Source: Isoetes taiwanensis
Taxonomy: Eukaryota > Streptophyta > Lycopodiopsida > Isoetales > Isoetaceae
NCBI GenBank assembly: GCA_021234155.1
Contig: JAJEKV010000033.1
Location: 7,120,635-7,184,634, forward strand
Length of the DNA: 64,000 nt
Direction of reading: 5' to 3'
Shown: in pieces, positions 22,862 to 34,124 of the stretch
Position numbering within the stretch: position 1 is the stretch's first letter
Layout: each line of letters opens with the position of its first letter
Notes under the pieces: model-generated
What the model saw: the letters and a program-made list of their open reading frames with translations, nothing else
The model's database searches: none
Told to the model about the DNA's origin: nothing
Made by a program: the position numbers and the translations under genes

Positions 22862-23453
22862 ACATGACCCCCCCCTTTTTTTGTGTTTCTCACGCTATAC
22901 GGCGAGAGACAAGTTTTGTATGCATATCAAGAAGAGAACACAAGCGATAATCTCTCATGGAAAAACACGGCCCATTAGACCAAAGAAAAAAGTTTCTGTC
23001 AGATTTTTGTATACGTGCTTTTCCGGTTCCTTTCCGGTTCTTCTATTCTTCCTTTCTTCCCATTTCCCTTGTTCTTCCTATTCCTCAATGCTTTTACAAT
23101 CCTCTACCCTATCCTTTTAGTCCCAGTCCTTTTAGAATACAATAGGTCCGGCCTGTTGTTTTAACCTATATGTCCAGCCCTTGTTTTTTAGCCCTTGCAA
23201 ATTTGAGCTTCTTATCTCTTTGCATGTATAACACAAAATAGAATCAATTTTTTTGTGCAACGCAGGTGCAAGATTTGCCATAGCAGATCAAATCCTTACT
23301 TTGGGTAAACAATGATGATGCCTTGCCTGCATTTTGTTCTTGTAGCTGCGGCCTTGTTCCGGCATACGCTGACCCACAAATGAGATATTATATGCCACAA
23401 AGTCTAAGAATTGAAATTATACGAAATGTTCAGAAAAGTAGAACCAATTTTAT
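22862..23453. other. Intergenic DNA, no gene recognised
   Basis: Pyrimidine-rich then AT-rich DNA between the microsatellite and a LINE 3' end. Short frames here are compositional. Confidence 0.35.
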
Positions 23454-23620
23454 AAGAATAGAATAGAAGGATTTTTATAGCATGTTGTGAAACAGTACAC
23501 ATGTACAAAATTTATAAAACGCATTACTATGCATCATAAGATGCATGTCAGGTGAGTAATGTTGGACATAGCTGATCCTACACGTCCATGTCCTCCTGGA
23601 GGTACGATGCCAATGTCCGT
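23454..23620 (-). mobile_element. LINE 3' end (copy B), split off by LTR retrotransposon
   Basis: On the minus strand this is the 3' UTR of the LINE whose body continues at 34,125. It resembles the LINE end at 46,250-46,340 (shared GACATAG...TCCATG..CTCCTG/CGCCTG pattern), and a short CTATT-type tail lies at its outer edge near 23,454-23,466. The LTR retrotransposon insertion at 23,621 separated it from the body. Confidence 0.65.
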
Positions 23621-23939
23621 TGATATGGTGGTGCTCGGGGGAGCGGTCCAGGCCAACACATCCAAAAATTAATATTAGGGATTAATTTGTCAAGGATAGT
23701 TTAGGTCCTCAATTATGGTCTTAAGTTATGATTTGAGATTATATGGGTAGATTAATATTCAAAGTTATGGGTCAATGGTATAAGTTAAAAGGTTAATGTT
23801 GGCACTTGGGTTAATGTTTTAAAGTTTAGACCAATGGTTCCAAAATTAAAAAAAGAGAGATAAAATTGGCGCGGCTGATAACGGGCCGCGTGCCTTTATA
23901 CAGAAACAACGGAGACACTACAAGAGAATGATAGCTAAA

Positions 23940-24330
23940 CGTCAGGAAAATCGTCAGAGGGTCTAAAACAGTTTGTCAAATGCGTATTTGACTATTAATA
24001 TGACGCTTGATCTGACTAACAAACTGACGTTTAGATCTGACGAAAACTCTGACTAATAAACTGACTAATAAGCATCTGACGAATTACCTGACATTTAGAC
24101 TAACGTTTAGCTTGACTAATTAGTTGTCTAATAATCTGACTAATGAGGTGACGAGTAGTCGGACGAATCATTTCTGACGATTTTGCTGACTAAGAGTCTG
24201 ACTTGTAGCCTGACTATTTGTCTGTCCAAATGTTTGACTAAATATCTGACTAATTAGATGACTTACAAGTTGACGATTACACTGATTAATTTTGTGACTA
24301 TTATGCTGACTATCTTCCTATATTCGTCAG
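23940..24330. repeat. Left subterminal TGACTAAT/TGACGA repeats
   Basis: Many short copies of CTGACTAAT, CTGACGA and CTGACGTTTAG occur at intervals of roughly 14-18 bases, matched by a shorter array at 27,660-27,900. In CACTA elements such arrays bind the TNPA-type protein. Confidence 0.8.
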
Positions 24331-24334
24331 AATA

Positions 24335-25400
24335 ATGGTCATGCATAATATCTATTGTAGTTGCTGCTATTCCCTAGTTGTAAATGATATATTAAGCATC
24401 TAGACTTTCTCATTTATCGAATAACATCTCTATTTAATTGACTCCAAATGTTTTGTAATTTGAGGAGATCATGTTTCACCAACTCCATTGCAATGGGGAA
24501 ATAGGAGTTGGTAGTAAATTCTGTGTTTGTTTAGGTGTTGTTTACTACAATTTCTTTCTCCTATCACGTACCTTCAAACTTAAAAGCAATTAGGAATATA
24601 TATCACACGAGATCCACTTTTAGACATTTAACAGCAACCAAATACTTTAGCCCATCAGCTTGCCCGCTTGAGGAAGTTCTTTTAGAAAAATTTTCACACC
24701 TACAATTTATAATGATGAACTTCTTGCTTAACAACATATCCAGCACCATGATGCATGGTGAGTTTAGAGAGGTTTTATCCAGCACCAGCAAGTTATGCTC
24801 CTGCGAAATGTTTTATAACTATCATTACAAGCACCGCCTTGAAATATTCCACTAACATTTGTGAACAAAAGTTTGCTATATTTACAGACACGATATTTCC
24901 ATATAAGGGGAGCACCAAGCAGACATCTTAAGGTAACGGAATTTGTATTCTTCTGCCACAGGAATCTTCTTAAGGAATCTGTATTCTTCTGCCACAGGAT
25001 TATGGAATTTATTTAACATGTCTTGGATGCCTATGTAGTATGGTATACTAACACATAAGATATGGTTTTGAAAAAATACCAATAAGCAGGGGATCTTATT
25101 GATACTAAAGGCAAAAGGAAAAAATTCTAAGGTAATTAAAATACAATAGATATACAGAAAGCAAATTTAGGGCAAACTGTGGCAAAACGTGGCACTCAAA
25201 CCCTAGTTTGGGTCGAAGACATACCTCTGCCGGATGGCTCGAATATGGCCTATTCGGATCATGATAGCAGATGCGGTACCAGAATATTTGAAGCACGGCC
25301 AGTTCCCGGAAAAAGGATGGCAAGAAATAGATGCAAAAGGTATGGCTTCCTCTGCCGGAAATCCACATCTTGAAAATTCGTGCTCCCTTGTGAAGATTTG
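24335..25400. other. Interior of CACTA-like element, unassigned
   Basis: AT-rich DNA. Open frames at 24,535-24,855 and around 25,180-25,430 on either strand show no family I recognise. They could be captured exon or intron sequence. Confidence 0.3.
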
Positions 25401-25436
25401 TCCTTTTGATTCTATCTGCAACAACTATCTTTAGCT

Positions 25437-25970
25437 TGAAATCTGCTCTGCCTGCTACACCCGCAATGGGAAAGCCTGAAGGCGCTCTTAACAAGGGCGC
25501 TACCAGGGCAAAACTCCTGGATGTAATTGATAGAGCTGGCCTGGATCTTAAGTCCTTATGCAGAATGGAAGGGGAATCTATAACCCAGCCGAGTAAGCAG
25601 TTTCTTGGTCAAGAGATGTATTTGGTTCAACGCAAGATAGCCCAGTTATGTTTTTCATTGTTCCACCTTCATTTGTCAGGTGAGGTGTATATTCAGTCTT
25701 GGTTTAGTTAATTCGGTGACAATTTTATTGGGTTTTAGCTCCATTCAAACGGCTCCCTCTGAGGTTGTAAGCCAAGGACTCTTACATTGTGTGCTTTTGT
25801 ATTTATGCAGAGGATTGGGCTTGTGGCATGTCTTTTGACACCAGCTCAAGGAAGCCTTTACAAACCTATTAACGCACCTTCGTTTATTGATGGAGAGGAT
25901 GATGTTGAGGCCTCAGATCTAGTTGAGGAGATAATTCAACAGCTTTTTGCTGGCTTTACAGACAAGGTAA
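25437..25970 (+). pseudogene. Captured exons of an unidentified host gene
   Basis: Two open stretches look like exons of one protein. About 25,437-25,650 includes PATPAMGKPEGALNKGATRA, LLDVIDRAGLDLKSLCRMEG and QEMYLVQRKIAQ. About 25,807-25,964 includes GSLYKPINAPSFIDGEDDVE and DLVEEIIQQLFAGFTDK, ending at a donor-like AAG/GTAAAC. The acidic/basic balance and splice-like borders argue for real coding origin. I cannot assign a family. It lies beside the FGAM synthase exons but does not look like part of that enzyme. Confidence 0.4.
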
Positions 25971-26568
25971 ACAGCTCTTTTAGTTATTCAGTAATTGTCT
26001 TTGAAGCTACCTCAAGTTCCAATCTGTGCCTCAGATATTAAAAAACTGTATGTCAATGTGTGAGCTTTGGAACTCAGCAGTTATAGTCAGATAGAACACT
26101 TTTTGACTCAAAAGACCAGTCTTTAAGGGATCAAACCATAGGCAATATGTTTGAGTTCGTGTGGTCACTTTATATGTGTTAATGATTGTTTGCCCATTTC
26201 AGCCACCTTTTCAGAGTATGCTATGATCCATCCCGGAACCAGATGCAGAAATGGCATATATAATTCTTGGGTTCCTTTTCACCTATATTCAAGTCTAGCT
26301 TATGTTGAATGCAGGTCAAAGTAGTACGTTTGGTCCATCCTCTCCTTTATAGCCTTATCGATTTGCCATCCTTCCTGCCTAGCTGCCTAGACTGATTGCT
26401 CTATTTGTTACACACATTCTTCATTATTTCAAATTTTCTTTATTCCATAATTGAAAGGGGGGTTGTAAAGTTTCCTATACGTGTTAGATGAATAATATTG
26501 GGGACTGCAATTGGTATTTTTTAACTGGAATATGCAAAAGCTTTGAAATCATTACTGGTGGTTTCAGG

Positions 26569-26870
26569 TAGCTCGTTTCCCTGGTGCAGAAACTGGTGCA
26601 GATGGATGTATTCGTGATACCCATGCAACTATTCGTGATACCCATGCAACTGGTATTGGATCCATTGTGGTGGCATCTACTGCTGGATCTTCAGGTACAT
26701 TAATTTGGTAGATATTGTCTTGTGGTACATTTTAAACTTCTTATATTCTTTTGCTTTTAGTTGGATGGCTCATTTGCTCCATGGGAGGATACCAGCTTTG
26801 ACTATCCACCAAACTTGGTTGCACCTTTGAAGATCTATCAACAGCTGATTGAAGCTTCGCTGATTGACAG
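26569..26870 (+). pseudogene. Captured exons of phosphoribosylformylglycinamidine synthase
   Basis: After an acceptor TTTCAG the exon at 26,569-26,694 reads VARFPGAETGADGCIRDTHA ... GSIVVASTAG and ends at a donor TCAG/GTACAT. A second exon begins after TTTTAG at 26,762 with LDGSFAPWEDTSFDYPPNL. PGAETG..G.IRDTHAT and SFAPWED are signature blocks of large FGAM synthase (PurL), the fourth step of purine synthesis, in plants plastid- and mitochondrion-targeted. A 21-base direct duplication (26,610-26,651) repeats IRDTHAT, and the exon phases no longer match. This is a dead fragment carried by the CACTA-like element. Confidence 0.85.
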
Positions 26871-26879
26871 CTGATCTGC

Positions 26880-27655
26880 ATTCTTATAGGGTCCCTTAAG
26901 TACTGCAGAAAATACTTGCATAAGCTTTTTAAAATGTATTTTTGTTTAGTTTATGCATAACAGTTGGGGTCAAAGCAAGCTGCGCAGTGTAGGGATGAAG
27001 AAAAACATAGTATGAATTCTAAAAGAAGTTGCACCAGTGTTTCTTGCCGTTTTTTTCTTATTTTCCTTTCTCATTTCGTAGCATTGTTGCCTTTCTACGC
27101 AGCATCCCTAAATTCTGACTGGCAGTTGATTGGAATGCAGAAAAGAGTGAGCCACAGTGACAACAGGTTTGTTGGGTGCTTTAATTATTTTATGTTATTC
27201 TTACGATTTGTGCAACTTGATTTGGTGAAAATGTGTATTAGGTACATTCTAGCTCTGAAAATCTCTCTCTGTCATATACAGAATTACAACAAGATCCTCT
27301 TACATGCGAAAATGAGTATACGCATATTGGAGATCAACAAGGTAATCATAATTATTTAAAGATTGATCTTGTTAATTCTCTTTTCTAGCAAAGTTCTGAG
27401 CGATTGAAAAATTCATTCTTTTGTAGACTGAAAAAATGATTTGAAAAATTCATTCTTTTGTAGACTGAAAAAATGATTCTTTTATACACATCAGTTGTTG
27501 TTGGCTTACTTGATTGCTATTTATATATCTATTTGAATAACTGGAGATAATGGTTTAACCAAGGTTCGATTCCTTGGAGCTCCTTTCATTTATTTGCAGT
27601 ATGAAAAACACCAATTTTTATGTATTGGCAATATTTTCAATAAAATCACCAATAT
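26880..27655. other. Right interior of CACTA-like element, unassigned
   Basis: AT-rich sequence with a 131-codon open frame (26,964-27,359) that includes a hydrophobic stretch but no recognised domain. A short direct repeat (AAAAATTCATTCTTTTGTAG) occurs at about 27,407 and 27,446. Confidence 0.3.
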
Positions 27656-28361
27656 TCTAACTATTGCATTGACTAATAAACTGACTTATCTGACTAACAA
27701 AATGACGAATTGCGTGACTATTTAAATGACTAATTCTCTGACTATTGAACTGACTAATCCTCTGACTATGTCTGACTAATAATCTGACGATTATGCTGAC
27801 GTTAAATCGTCAGATAAAACTCGTCAGTATATTCGTCAGGATTAAGGCCTGGGCAGTTGTCTATTTTGTGAAGGCTCTCTGACGATTATTCTGACGTTTA
27901 ACCATCATTCTCTTGTCATCATACCAGACCTTTCGGAATTGGAAAAAAGGCCAGAACCGGCCCTGCCATAAGGCGAATCCCTTGATATTTTTAGCTGAAA
28001 CTCTGATTATACTGAATCTTGACCTTTGTGGAGATATTTCGGAATGGAAAAAGGTCTTCCAGGAAAAGGTCGAGTTGTGTCTAAATAAGCATCTGTTCCT
28101 CTTGTTTCTGCCGGAGAACTCTCGATTGAGTCTTAGCAAAGTCTTATATCTTGCCTGCAGTTAGTGTTGTTGAACTTAAGTTTTGGGTTGAATCTGTGCT
28201 TAAATTAAGTTCTTGGTTGCGATTGGGAATGCAAGATAACGGCTTCTTGCAGAGCCTGGACCCGATTGGGTGGAGAGCTTTGGGCTTAAGGCCTGGTTTT
28301 AGAGTAGTTAAGGATTCTTGTTTGATTTCTGTTTATTGGCTAACTCATGAACTGTATCAAG

Positions 28362-28373
28362 TGGTATCAGAGC
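28362..28373 (+). other. Primer-binding site (initiator Met-tRNA)
   Basis: TGGTATCAGAGC, complementary to the 3' end of plant initiator Met-tRNA, lies two bases after the 5' LTR end at 28,359. Confidence 0.95.
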
Positions 28374-28544
28374 TGCGTTTCTTTCACATGGAGCTTGTGG
28401 GTAGAGGTGGATATAGCAAATAGGCTGCTTAGTCCTTGAATAAAATTGCTAGGACCTGTTGAACCGGAGCAAGAAAGAAGTATCTGGAAAGGATCCATTA
28501 TGGTAGGATCAGCCTCGCAATGTGCCGAATTAAGGATGATAAGG

Positions 28545-29480
28545 GTACCTACACACCATGGGGTTAATTTTGTTAAGTTAAGAAAAATTACACATAATTT
28601 TTGTTAGGAAAATTATTAAGTCTAGGGGGTTGACGTTTAACAAATTGTTAGAGTTAAATAAAGCATTTAACCCCCTTTCACATCCGTCTTTGTTATATTA
28701 AGCCTTAACATTTCGTTAACAATCAAACAATTCGTCGAAGAAAAGTTATTCGATGCCGGAGACCCCCTTTTAATTTTGTTAACTGGAGAGAGGCTGCCGT
28801 CGAAACGATCAGGGGCTCATCGCCGGAGCTCATTGCCAGGGCTCCAGATTGCGAAGAATCACCAAACTGATATCGCTTCCCTGTAAGTGTTCCTTCCATC
28901 ATCCTGGAGTTCTTTCTTCAAGAAACTTGTAGGGTACATTCTCTGCCTTTTTTTGCTCTACAGACCTGAGCCTCTTTTAACTAGATGGAAATCTGGAGGG
29001 AAATGTGACTATGGCAGTTGGGACCTGGGATATGGTCTCCATATCCTTGGAGGAAAGCACAAACAATTCTTGTTCTGAGCTCTTGAAGATTTACACAGAG
29101 GTATGTGAACTTGCAATTTTGCACTTGATTCTTGTTATTTAACTCCATTTCATAGAAGCAACTAAGAGCTACAGACTGTCCTTGGAAACTATCCAAACTC
29201 ATCTCTTGTTTGTATTATCATATTCTTCATTGCCTGTTAGAATCAAACGAGTTTGTAGCAGACATATGGGGAATCAAATGAGTTTGTAGCAGTCAAAGTG
29301 GCTTATGCTTCAGGCCAAGGTCTAAAGTTATTGCATGTGTTGATAAACCCTTGAACACAGAAAGACAATGACTGTTATTGTTGAACAGTCAGTCAGAAAA
29401 TAATCTAACAATGATTATTATTGCTAAATAGTTAGTCAGGGAAAATAATCAGACAAAGACTGTTATTGCTGAGCAGACAA
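28545..29480. other. Left part of Harbinger-like element, unassigned
   Basis: TTAAC/GTTAA-rich subterminal DNA to about 28,740, then sequence resembling an exon-intron mix (28,870-29,200) and a short direct repeat around 29,245-29,300 (GAGTTTGTAGCAG). No product is assigned. Confidence 0.3.
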
Positions 29481-29574
29481 TACCAAATTTCCCTCAATTC
29501 AGATTTAAGCGTAATTTCAATTCAGATATTGCTGATATGTACTGAAAATGGGCAGCATTTGAAAAGCTTGCGGT

Positions 29575-30171
29575 ATTGTTGGAGCAATAGAAAGAGGTAG
29601 GCATATTCATGAGCAGATCACAGGAGATGGACTTCATTTTGACGTTTTTGTTGGAAGCACACTTGTGGATATGTATGTCAATTGCGGTAGTCTGGAAGAG
29701 GCATGTGAAGTTTTTGATAAGATGCCAAACCAAGATGTAGTGCTATGGGATGCAATGATTGCTGGATATGCTCAATATGGCCAAGGGCTTCTGGATGTTG
29801 AATGTTTTAAGACCATGCAGTAAAAGAGGACAAAACCTGATAATACAACATTTACTGTGCTTCTTAACGCATGGAGTCGTGTAGGCCTGGAGGATCAGGG
29901 TCGCGAGTATTTTAAGTTGATGAAACAATGCTATGATATAACGCCAGATGTACTTCATTACAATTGTATGGTTGATCTCCTTGCCCGTGCAAAGTGCTTT
30001 GAGGAAGCAGAAACCCTGCTTCAGTGTACTGTGAATTCAAATTTTATTGGCTGGATGGCCCTTCTTAGTGCCTGCAAGATGCATAATAATGTTGAGTTGG
30101 GAAAGCGATCTTTTGAGCAAATTATTCGTTTGAATTCCTCATATAGTCATATCTTGGAAGTCCTAACGTGA
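29575..30171 (+). pseudogene. PPR (PLS-class) gene fragment
   Basis: One continuous frame with a single stop at 29,821 gives the C-terminal repeats of a plant pentatricopeptide protein: GRHIHEQITGDGLHFDVFVG, STLVDMYVNCGSLEEACEVF, DVVLWDAMIAGYAQ, then KPDNTTFTVLLNAWSRVGLE, LHYNCMVDLLARAKCFEEAE and GWMALLSACKMHNNVELGKR. Such proteins bind organellar RNA. The fragment has no start, no transit peptide and no E/DYW domain. It is carried by the Harbinger-like element. Confidence 0.9.
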
Positions 30172-31565
30172 CATTGAGAAGGGAACCAAATAAACTTATA
30201 TTGGCTTATTTCATTTTGCGGATGCAGAAATCTAACTTGAACATTGTCAATGTACTCCAACTTGGCTTCTGGGCTTCCATTTCCACAAGCACGGAGATGG
30301 TAGTCGCAATGTACCGGTCTTACAGCAAGTTATGTATGCATGATAGAACACCTAGCTGGCATATTAGTTTTCAGGTGCGGCAAAATGTTTTGGATGTTTT
30401 ATATGAGTATGCCTGGAAGGTTGTTGTACCATCTGCAAAGACAAAGCTTCTAGGAGTCCCCTTTGGTCTAGATATTGACATGAATGAAGCATGGGATGAA
30501 ATTATCTTAAATTTACAAAGGCAACTGATTTGGTGGAGAGGTTCAAAGTTATCCTTGGCAGGTAGAATTCAAGTAGCTAAGTCAGTATTGAACAATACGC
30601 ATATTTATTTGGTTTCGGTTCTATTGGCTCCAGCTTCTAAGTTTTGCGAGAGAAAAAAGATTGTAAGAGATTTTGTGCGGTGTCTTGATCAAGGAGGCAG
30701 CCTTTGTGAAGGTGGCGTGGAAGAAATGTATATTGTTTAAACAACAAGGAGGACTTGGTATGTTGGATCTTTCTTTCTGAGGGGTAAGGTCTTAGCTTCT
30801 AAGCTATTGTTCAGTTTGTTGAAAGATGATTGCGCATCACCAGGTATGAAGTTACTTAAACAATCAGTAAAGAAGTGTATGGTTTTTCATAAGCGAGGTG
30901 TGAGAATTGAGCTCCCTTGGGCATTGTTATATCCATTGAAAGCTTATTCCCATGCCTCTCCAGTACAAAGGCTTGCTTCGGGCCTGGAAGGTAGTCCAGC
31001 AGGTGATTACATTTGATTGGGAAGCTTGTCTCCAGGCATCTTCCCTTTTTCTGTGGTTGCCTTTGTATACTCATGGACAACTACACCCAGTTGTAGAATT
31101 TATGCATGCGCATTCCCAAGCGAGGTGGAGGAGAGCAGGTATTATTTCTATTGAACAGTGGTATTTTGGTATTGACATTGCTCCTTGGCAATGGTTTGAG
31201 GAGACATATGGGTTGTTGGATAAATATATCAGTATATGGGCTTATGTAGCAAGTGCTCTTCCTCTAATTAAGAAGGTGGGTCCTTCACTAGACATCCAGA
31301 AAATCAAGTAAGCAATCACAACCATTCGTATTAAAGATTGTTAAGTAACGTGGTGTATGTCTCGTGCAGATTAGAAATGAAATCACATTATGGAATAAAG
31401 TTATTGATCCAAAAGCTGCAAGTAACCATTTGTCTGTTAGCAGGAGGATATTCTATTATTTGCTTGCAGTTCTGTTAGCAGTTACGTGCAGTACTCTTAA
31501 TGGAAGGTTTGGGTCCACCATTAAGACATCCATTAGATCTTTGCTTTTACCACAACATGCTGCAA
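30172..31565 (+). pseudogene. Plant-type LINE coding debris (post-RT region)
   Basis: Frames around 30,400-30,740 contain KLLGVPFGLDIDMNEAWDEI, QRQLIWWRGSKLSLAGRIQV and AKSVLNNTHIYLVSVLL, the standard stretch downstream of the RT catalytic box in plant LINEs. 30,740-31,300 continues in other frames with GGLGMLDLSF, AWKVVQQVITFDWEACLQ and ISIWAYVASALPLI. The RT core itself is absent. This lineage differs from the LINEs at 9, 11 and 46 kb. Confidence 0.7.
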
Positions 31566-31569
31566 AATG

Positions 31570-32145
31570 AAAGGAAGTTCCTCCAACTGTGTCATAACAA
31601 AGTTTTTTTATCTGCATGATTATCAAGAAGGAATTTGACGGCATCTAATTTTCCTTTATAAGCAGCATGATGCAAAAGCTTATAACCTCCAATACTGGGA
31701 TAATCTAGCGGATTTTGTTATGTCTTCTTGCTTGAATACATACTCTTGATTATTTATAGCCCTGTTGGACTCTTGTACATGTTCTTCTTGTAACTGTTAG
31801 TAAATTCTTGGAGCCAAACTACCACTAACAGATTGTTCAGATTATGAAATGACCATTAACAGATTGACTTTTTATTTTGCAATGTGAAATGCTTATTAAC
31901 AGATTTTATTATGTTAAAAACTAACATAATAACTCAAGTGCGAAAATGTTATTAACAAATTCTGTTATGTTAGTAGATAACATAACAAATCCCATGTGCG
32001 AAACGCTTTTTACCAGAATTTGTAACGTTAGTAATTGACATAACAGGTGGTGTGAAAGCTCGACAAAATAACCTTAATTTATCATAACAAACAATTGGTT
32101 AACTTAAAATTTAGTTTAATTTAACCCCATGGTCTGAAGGTACCC
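31570..32145. other. Right part of Harbinger-like element
   Basis: AT-rich, with several ATTAACAGATT and TAACATAACA words (31,800-32,100) that may be subterminal repeats paired with the GTTAA-rich left end. No gene. Confidence 0.4.
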
Positions 32146-32148
32146 TAA

Positions 32149-33090
32149 GTCAAACTAGGATCCTTGTTGAAGTAGAATCTGAAAAATTTCAGTTGTAGCA
32201 GAATAGTCTTGAGTATGGTTTAGATAAAGTAGAAATTACTCTGCCGTTTTACCCTGGCTAGCTTCAATCGATGCCATCAAGCTTTGTAGCTAGATGTATC
32301 TTTGCCGATTTTCCCTGTTGAGCTAAGCTTGTCCTTAAAGACCCGATTCTTCAAAACATTTGTAAAAGCTATAACTGAATCCTAAAGTAAACTGCAGACT
32401 GATTTCCGCAGAATTGTGACGCACGTAGATCAGTTATTTTGTTGTCCAAGACTTTACTTTTAAACGAAAAAGGGATGCCTTTATTAATCGTTAAAAACTA
32501 ACTCTAACATATGCCTTAAAGGTCCCGTAATTAACCCATAATTGTAATCTCGAGTTCTGCTTAAGGTCCCAAAACTGAACTTTGAGTTTTGCTTTTACGT
32601 TTGAGTTTTATTTAAAAGGGTATAGGGTAATGAATCTCTTGGCCAAACAAGCCGGCTTTAATATTTCAATTTTTAAAGGTTTCGAAGATTTTCATACCTT
32701 AAAGGATAATGTTAAAGATATTGCCTTAGAAGAAAATTCAAGATACGTTGTTGTAGAACTTTGAAAAAAAGGTTACCATCAGGGTACATTGGATACTAAT
32801 AAAATCTTTAAATTGGCATAACCCAAAGAACCAAACCATTTGATTAGGCTTACTGGATCTAATGTCGTGATTGAGTTATTGCAGGACATGGACATTACGA
32901 TGTAAATGAATATCTTATGGAGGAGTATGAGCGAACTTTGCAAGTTATCTGCAATCCTTTATCTATGAAAATATATAAAGGTGTCAAGTCCTCTAAATGA
33001 ATTGAGGCCATTTCTAATATAATTGAAATGAAAGACCTTGAGGCAATTTTTAGCCTAAAGGGCTGGACTTGGATATTTCTGATTGTGGAC
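32149..33090 (+). other. Internal region of LTR retrotransposon
   Basis: Unassigned. A 60-codon open frame at 32,582-32,764 has no recognised motif. No reverse transcriptase, integrase or protease signature was found. Confidence 0.4.
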
Positions 33091-33345
33091 TCAATCAGGG
33101 TTGCAACCATGGATTTGGTTGTGGTCTATATTTTTAGTTGAGAAATCAACTAGGGTTGCAACCATGGATTTGGTTGTGGTATATATTACTAGTTGAGAAA
33201 TCAACTAGGGTTGCAGCCATGGATTTGGTTGTGGTATATATTTCTAGTTAAATCAACTAGAGTTGCAGCCATGGATTTGGTTGTGGTATAAATTTCTAGT
33301 TGAGAAATCAACTAGGGTTGCAACCATGGACTTGGTTGTGGTAAA
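33091..33345 (+). repeat. About 54-bp tandem repeat, five copies
   Basis: The word GGTTGCARCCATGGAYTTGG recurs with starts near 33,098, 33,154, 33,208, 33,259 and 33,315 (spacing 51-56). The array lies just upstream of the polypurine tract. Confidence 0.9.
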
Positions 33346-33383
33346 TTTGCCATATGATTCCTTGATCGAGGACGATCAATCCC

Positions 33384-33398
33384 GGGAAGGGGAGGAAT
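33384..33398 (+). other. Polypurine tract
   Basis: GGGAAGGGGAGGAAT immediately precedes the 3' LTR, as required for plus-strand priming. Confidence 0.88.
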
Positions 33399-34119
33399 TG
33401 ATATGGTGGTGCTCGGGGGAGCAGTTCAGGCTAACGCATCCAAAATTTAATATTAGGGATTAATTTGTCAAGGATAGTTTAGGTCCTCAATTATGGTCTT
33501 AAGTTATGATTTGAGATTATATGGGTAGATTAATATTCAAAGTTATGGGTCAATGGTATAAGTTAAAATTGGGTTAATGTTTTAAAGTTTAGACCAATGG
33601 TTCCAAAATTAAAAAAAGAGAGATAAAATTGGCGCGGCTGATAACAGGCCACGAGCCTTTATATAGAAACAACGGAGATCATACCAGACCTTCCGGAATT
33701 GGAAAAAAGGCCAGAACCGGCCCTGCCATAAGGCGAATCCCCTGATATTTTTAGCTGAAACTCTGATTATACTGATTCTTGACCTTTGTGGAGATATTTT
33801 GGAATGGAAAAAGGTCTTCCAGGAAAAGGTCGAGTTGTGTCTAAATAAGCATCTGTTCCTCTTGTTTCTACCGGAGAACTCTCGATTGAGTCTTAGCAAA
33901 GTCTTATATCTTGCCTGTAGTTAGTGTTGTTGAACTTAAGTTTTGGGTTGAATCTGTTCTTAAATTATGTTCTTGGTTGCGATTGGGAATGCAAGATAAC
34001 GGCTTCTTGCAGAGCCTGGACCCGGTTGGGTGGAGAGCTTTGGGCTTAAGGCCTGGTTTTAGAGTAGTTAAGGATTCTTGTTTGATTTTTGTTTATTGGC
34101 TAACTCATGAACTGTATCA
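33399..34119 (+). repeat. 3' LTR
   Basis: A 721-base LTR, TGATATGG to GTATCA, uninterrupted. It shows the pre-insertion state of the 5' LTR at the CACTA site. Confidence 0.95.
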
Positions 34120-34124
34120 TCCGT

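Larger units (their letters stand above)
23916..27917. mobile_element. CACTA-like element with captured gene exons
   Basis: The left end is CACTACAAGAGAATGAT. The right end is the inverted copy ATCATTCTCTTGT, lacking the expected last four bases. The inverted similarity extends about 46 bases to the TCGTCAG words. Inside each end are subterminal arrays of CTGACTAAT/CTGACGA units (about 23,940-24,330 and 27,660-27,900), typical of CACTA elements. The 3' LTR near 33,678 supplies the empty site. A clean 3-bp TSD is not visible, consistent with loss at the right end. No transposase was found; the middle carries host-gene exons. Confidence 0.8.
23621..28359 (+). repeat. 5' LTR (interrupted)
   Basis: It runs from TGATATGG to GTATCA. 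Without the roughly 4-kb insertion at 23,916-27,917 it is about 0.74 kb, against 721 bases in the 3' LTR. Most of the difference is one short extra stretch near 23,790-23,810. Differences between the LTRs are largely C/T and G/A. Confidence 0.92.
28543..32145. mobile_element. PIF/Harbinger-like element with captured sequences
   Basis: The ends are inverted: GGGTACCTACACACCATGG on the left and, on the complement of the right end, GGGTACCTTCAGACCATGG, followed by GGTTAA. They are flanked by TAA on both sides (28,540-28,542 and 32,146-32,148). A TWA duplication with GG-starting termini fits PIF/Harbinger (Tourist). The 3.6-kb interior has no recognisable transposase but contains a PPR gene fragment and LINE coding debris. 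It sits in the internal region of the LTR retrotransposon. Confidence 0.8.
23621..34119 (+). mobile_element. LTR retrotransposon, non-autonomous, with two nested DNA elements
   Basis: All structural marks are visible. There is a 5-bp target duplication TCCGT (23,616-23,620 and 34,120-34,124). Two LTRs start TGATATGGTGG and end GTATCA, giving a 5-bp inverted TGATA/TATCA. The primer site TGGTATCAGAGC follows the 5' LTR after two bases, and a purine tract precedes the 3' LTR. Removing two nested insertions leaves about 1.4 kb of interior without recognisable gag or pol, so it depended on another element. It inserted into the minus-strand LINE of 34,125-35,480. Confidence 0.93.

Noticed and set aside
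23940-24330. Regularly spaced short repeats suggestive of a CRISPR array
   Set aside because: The repeats are short and degenerate, spacers are irregular, and they sit beside CACTA-type termini in eukaryotic DNA.
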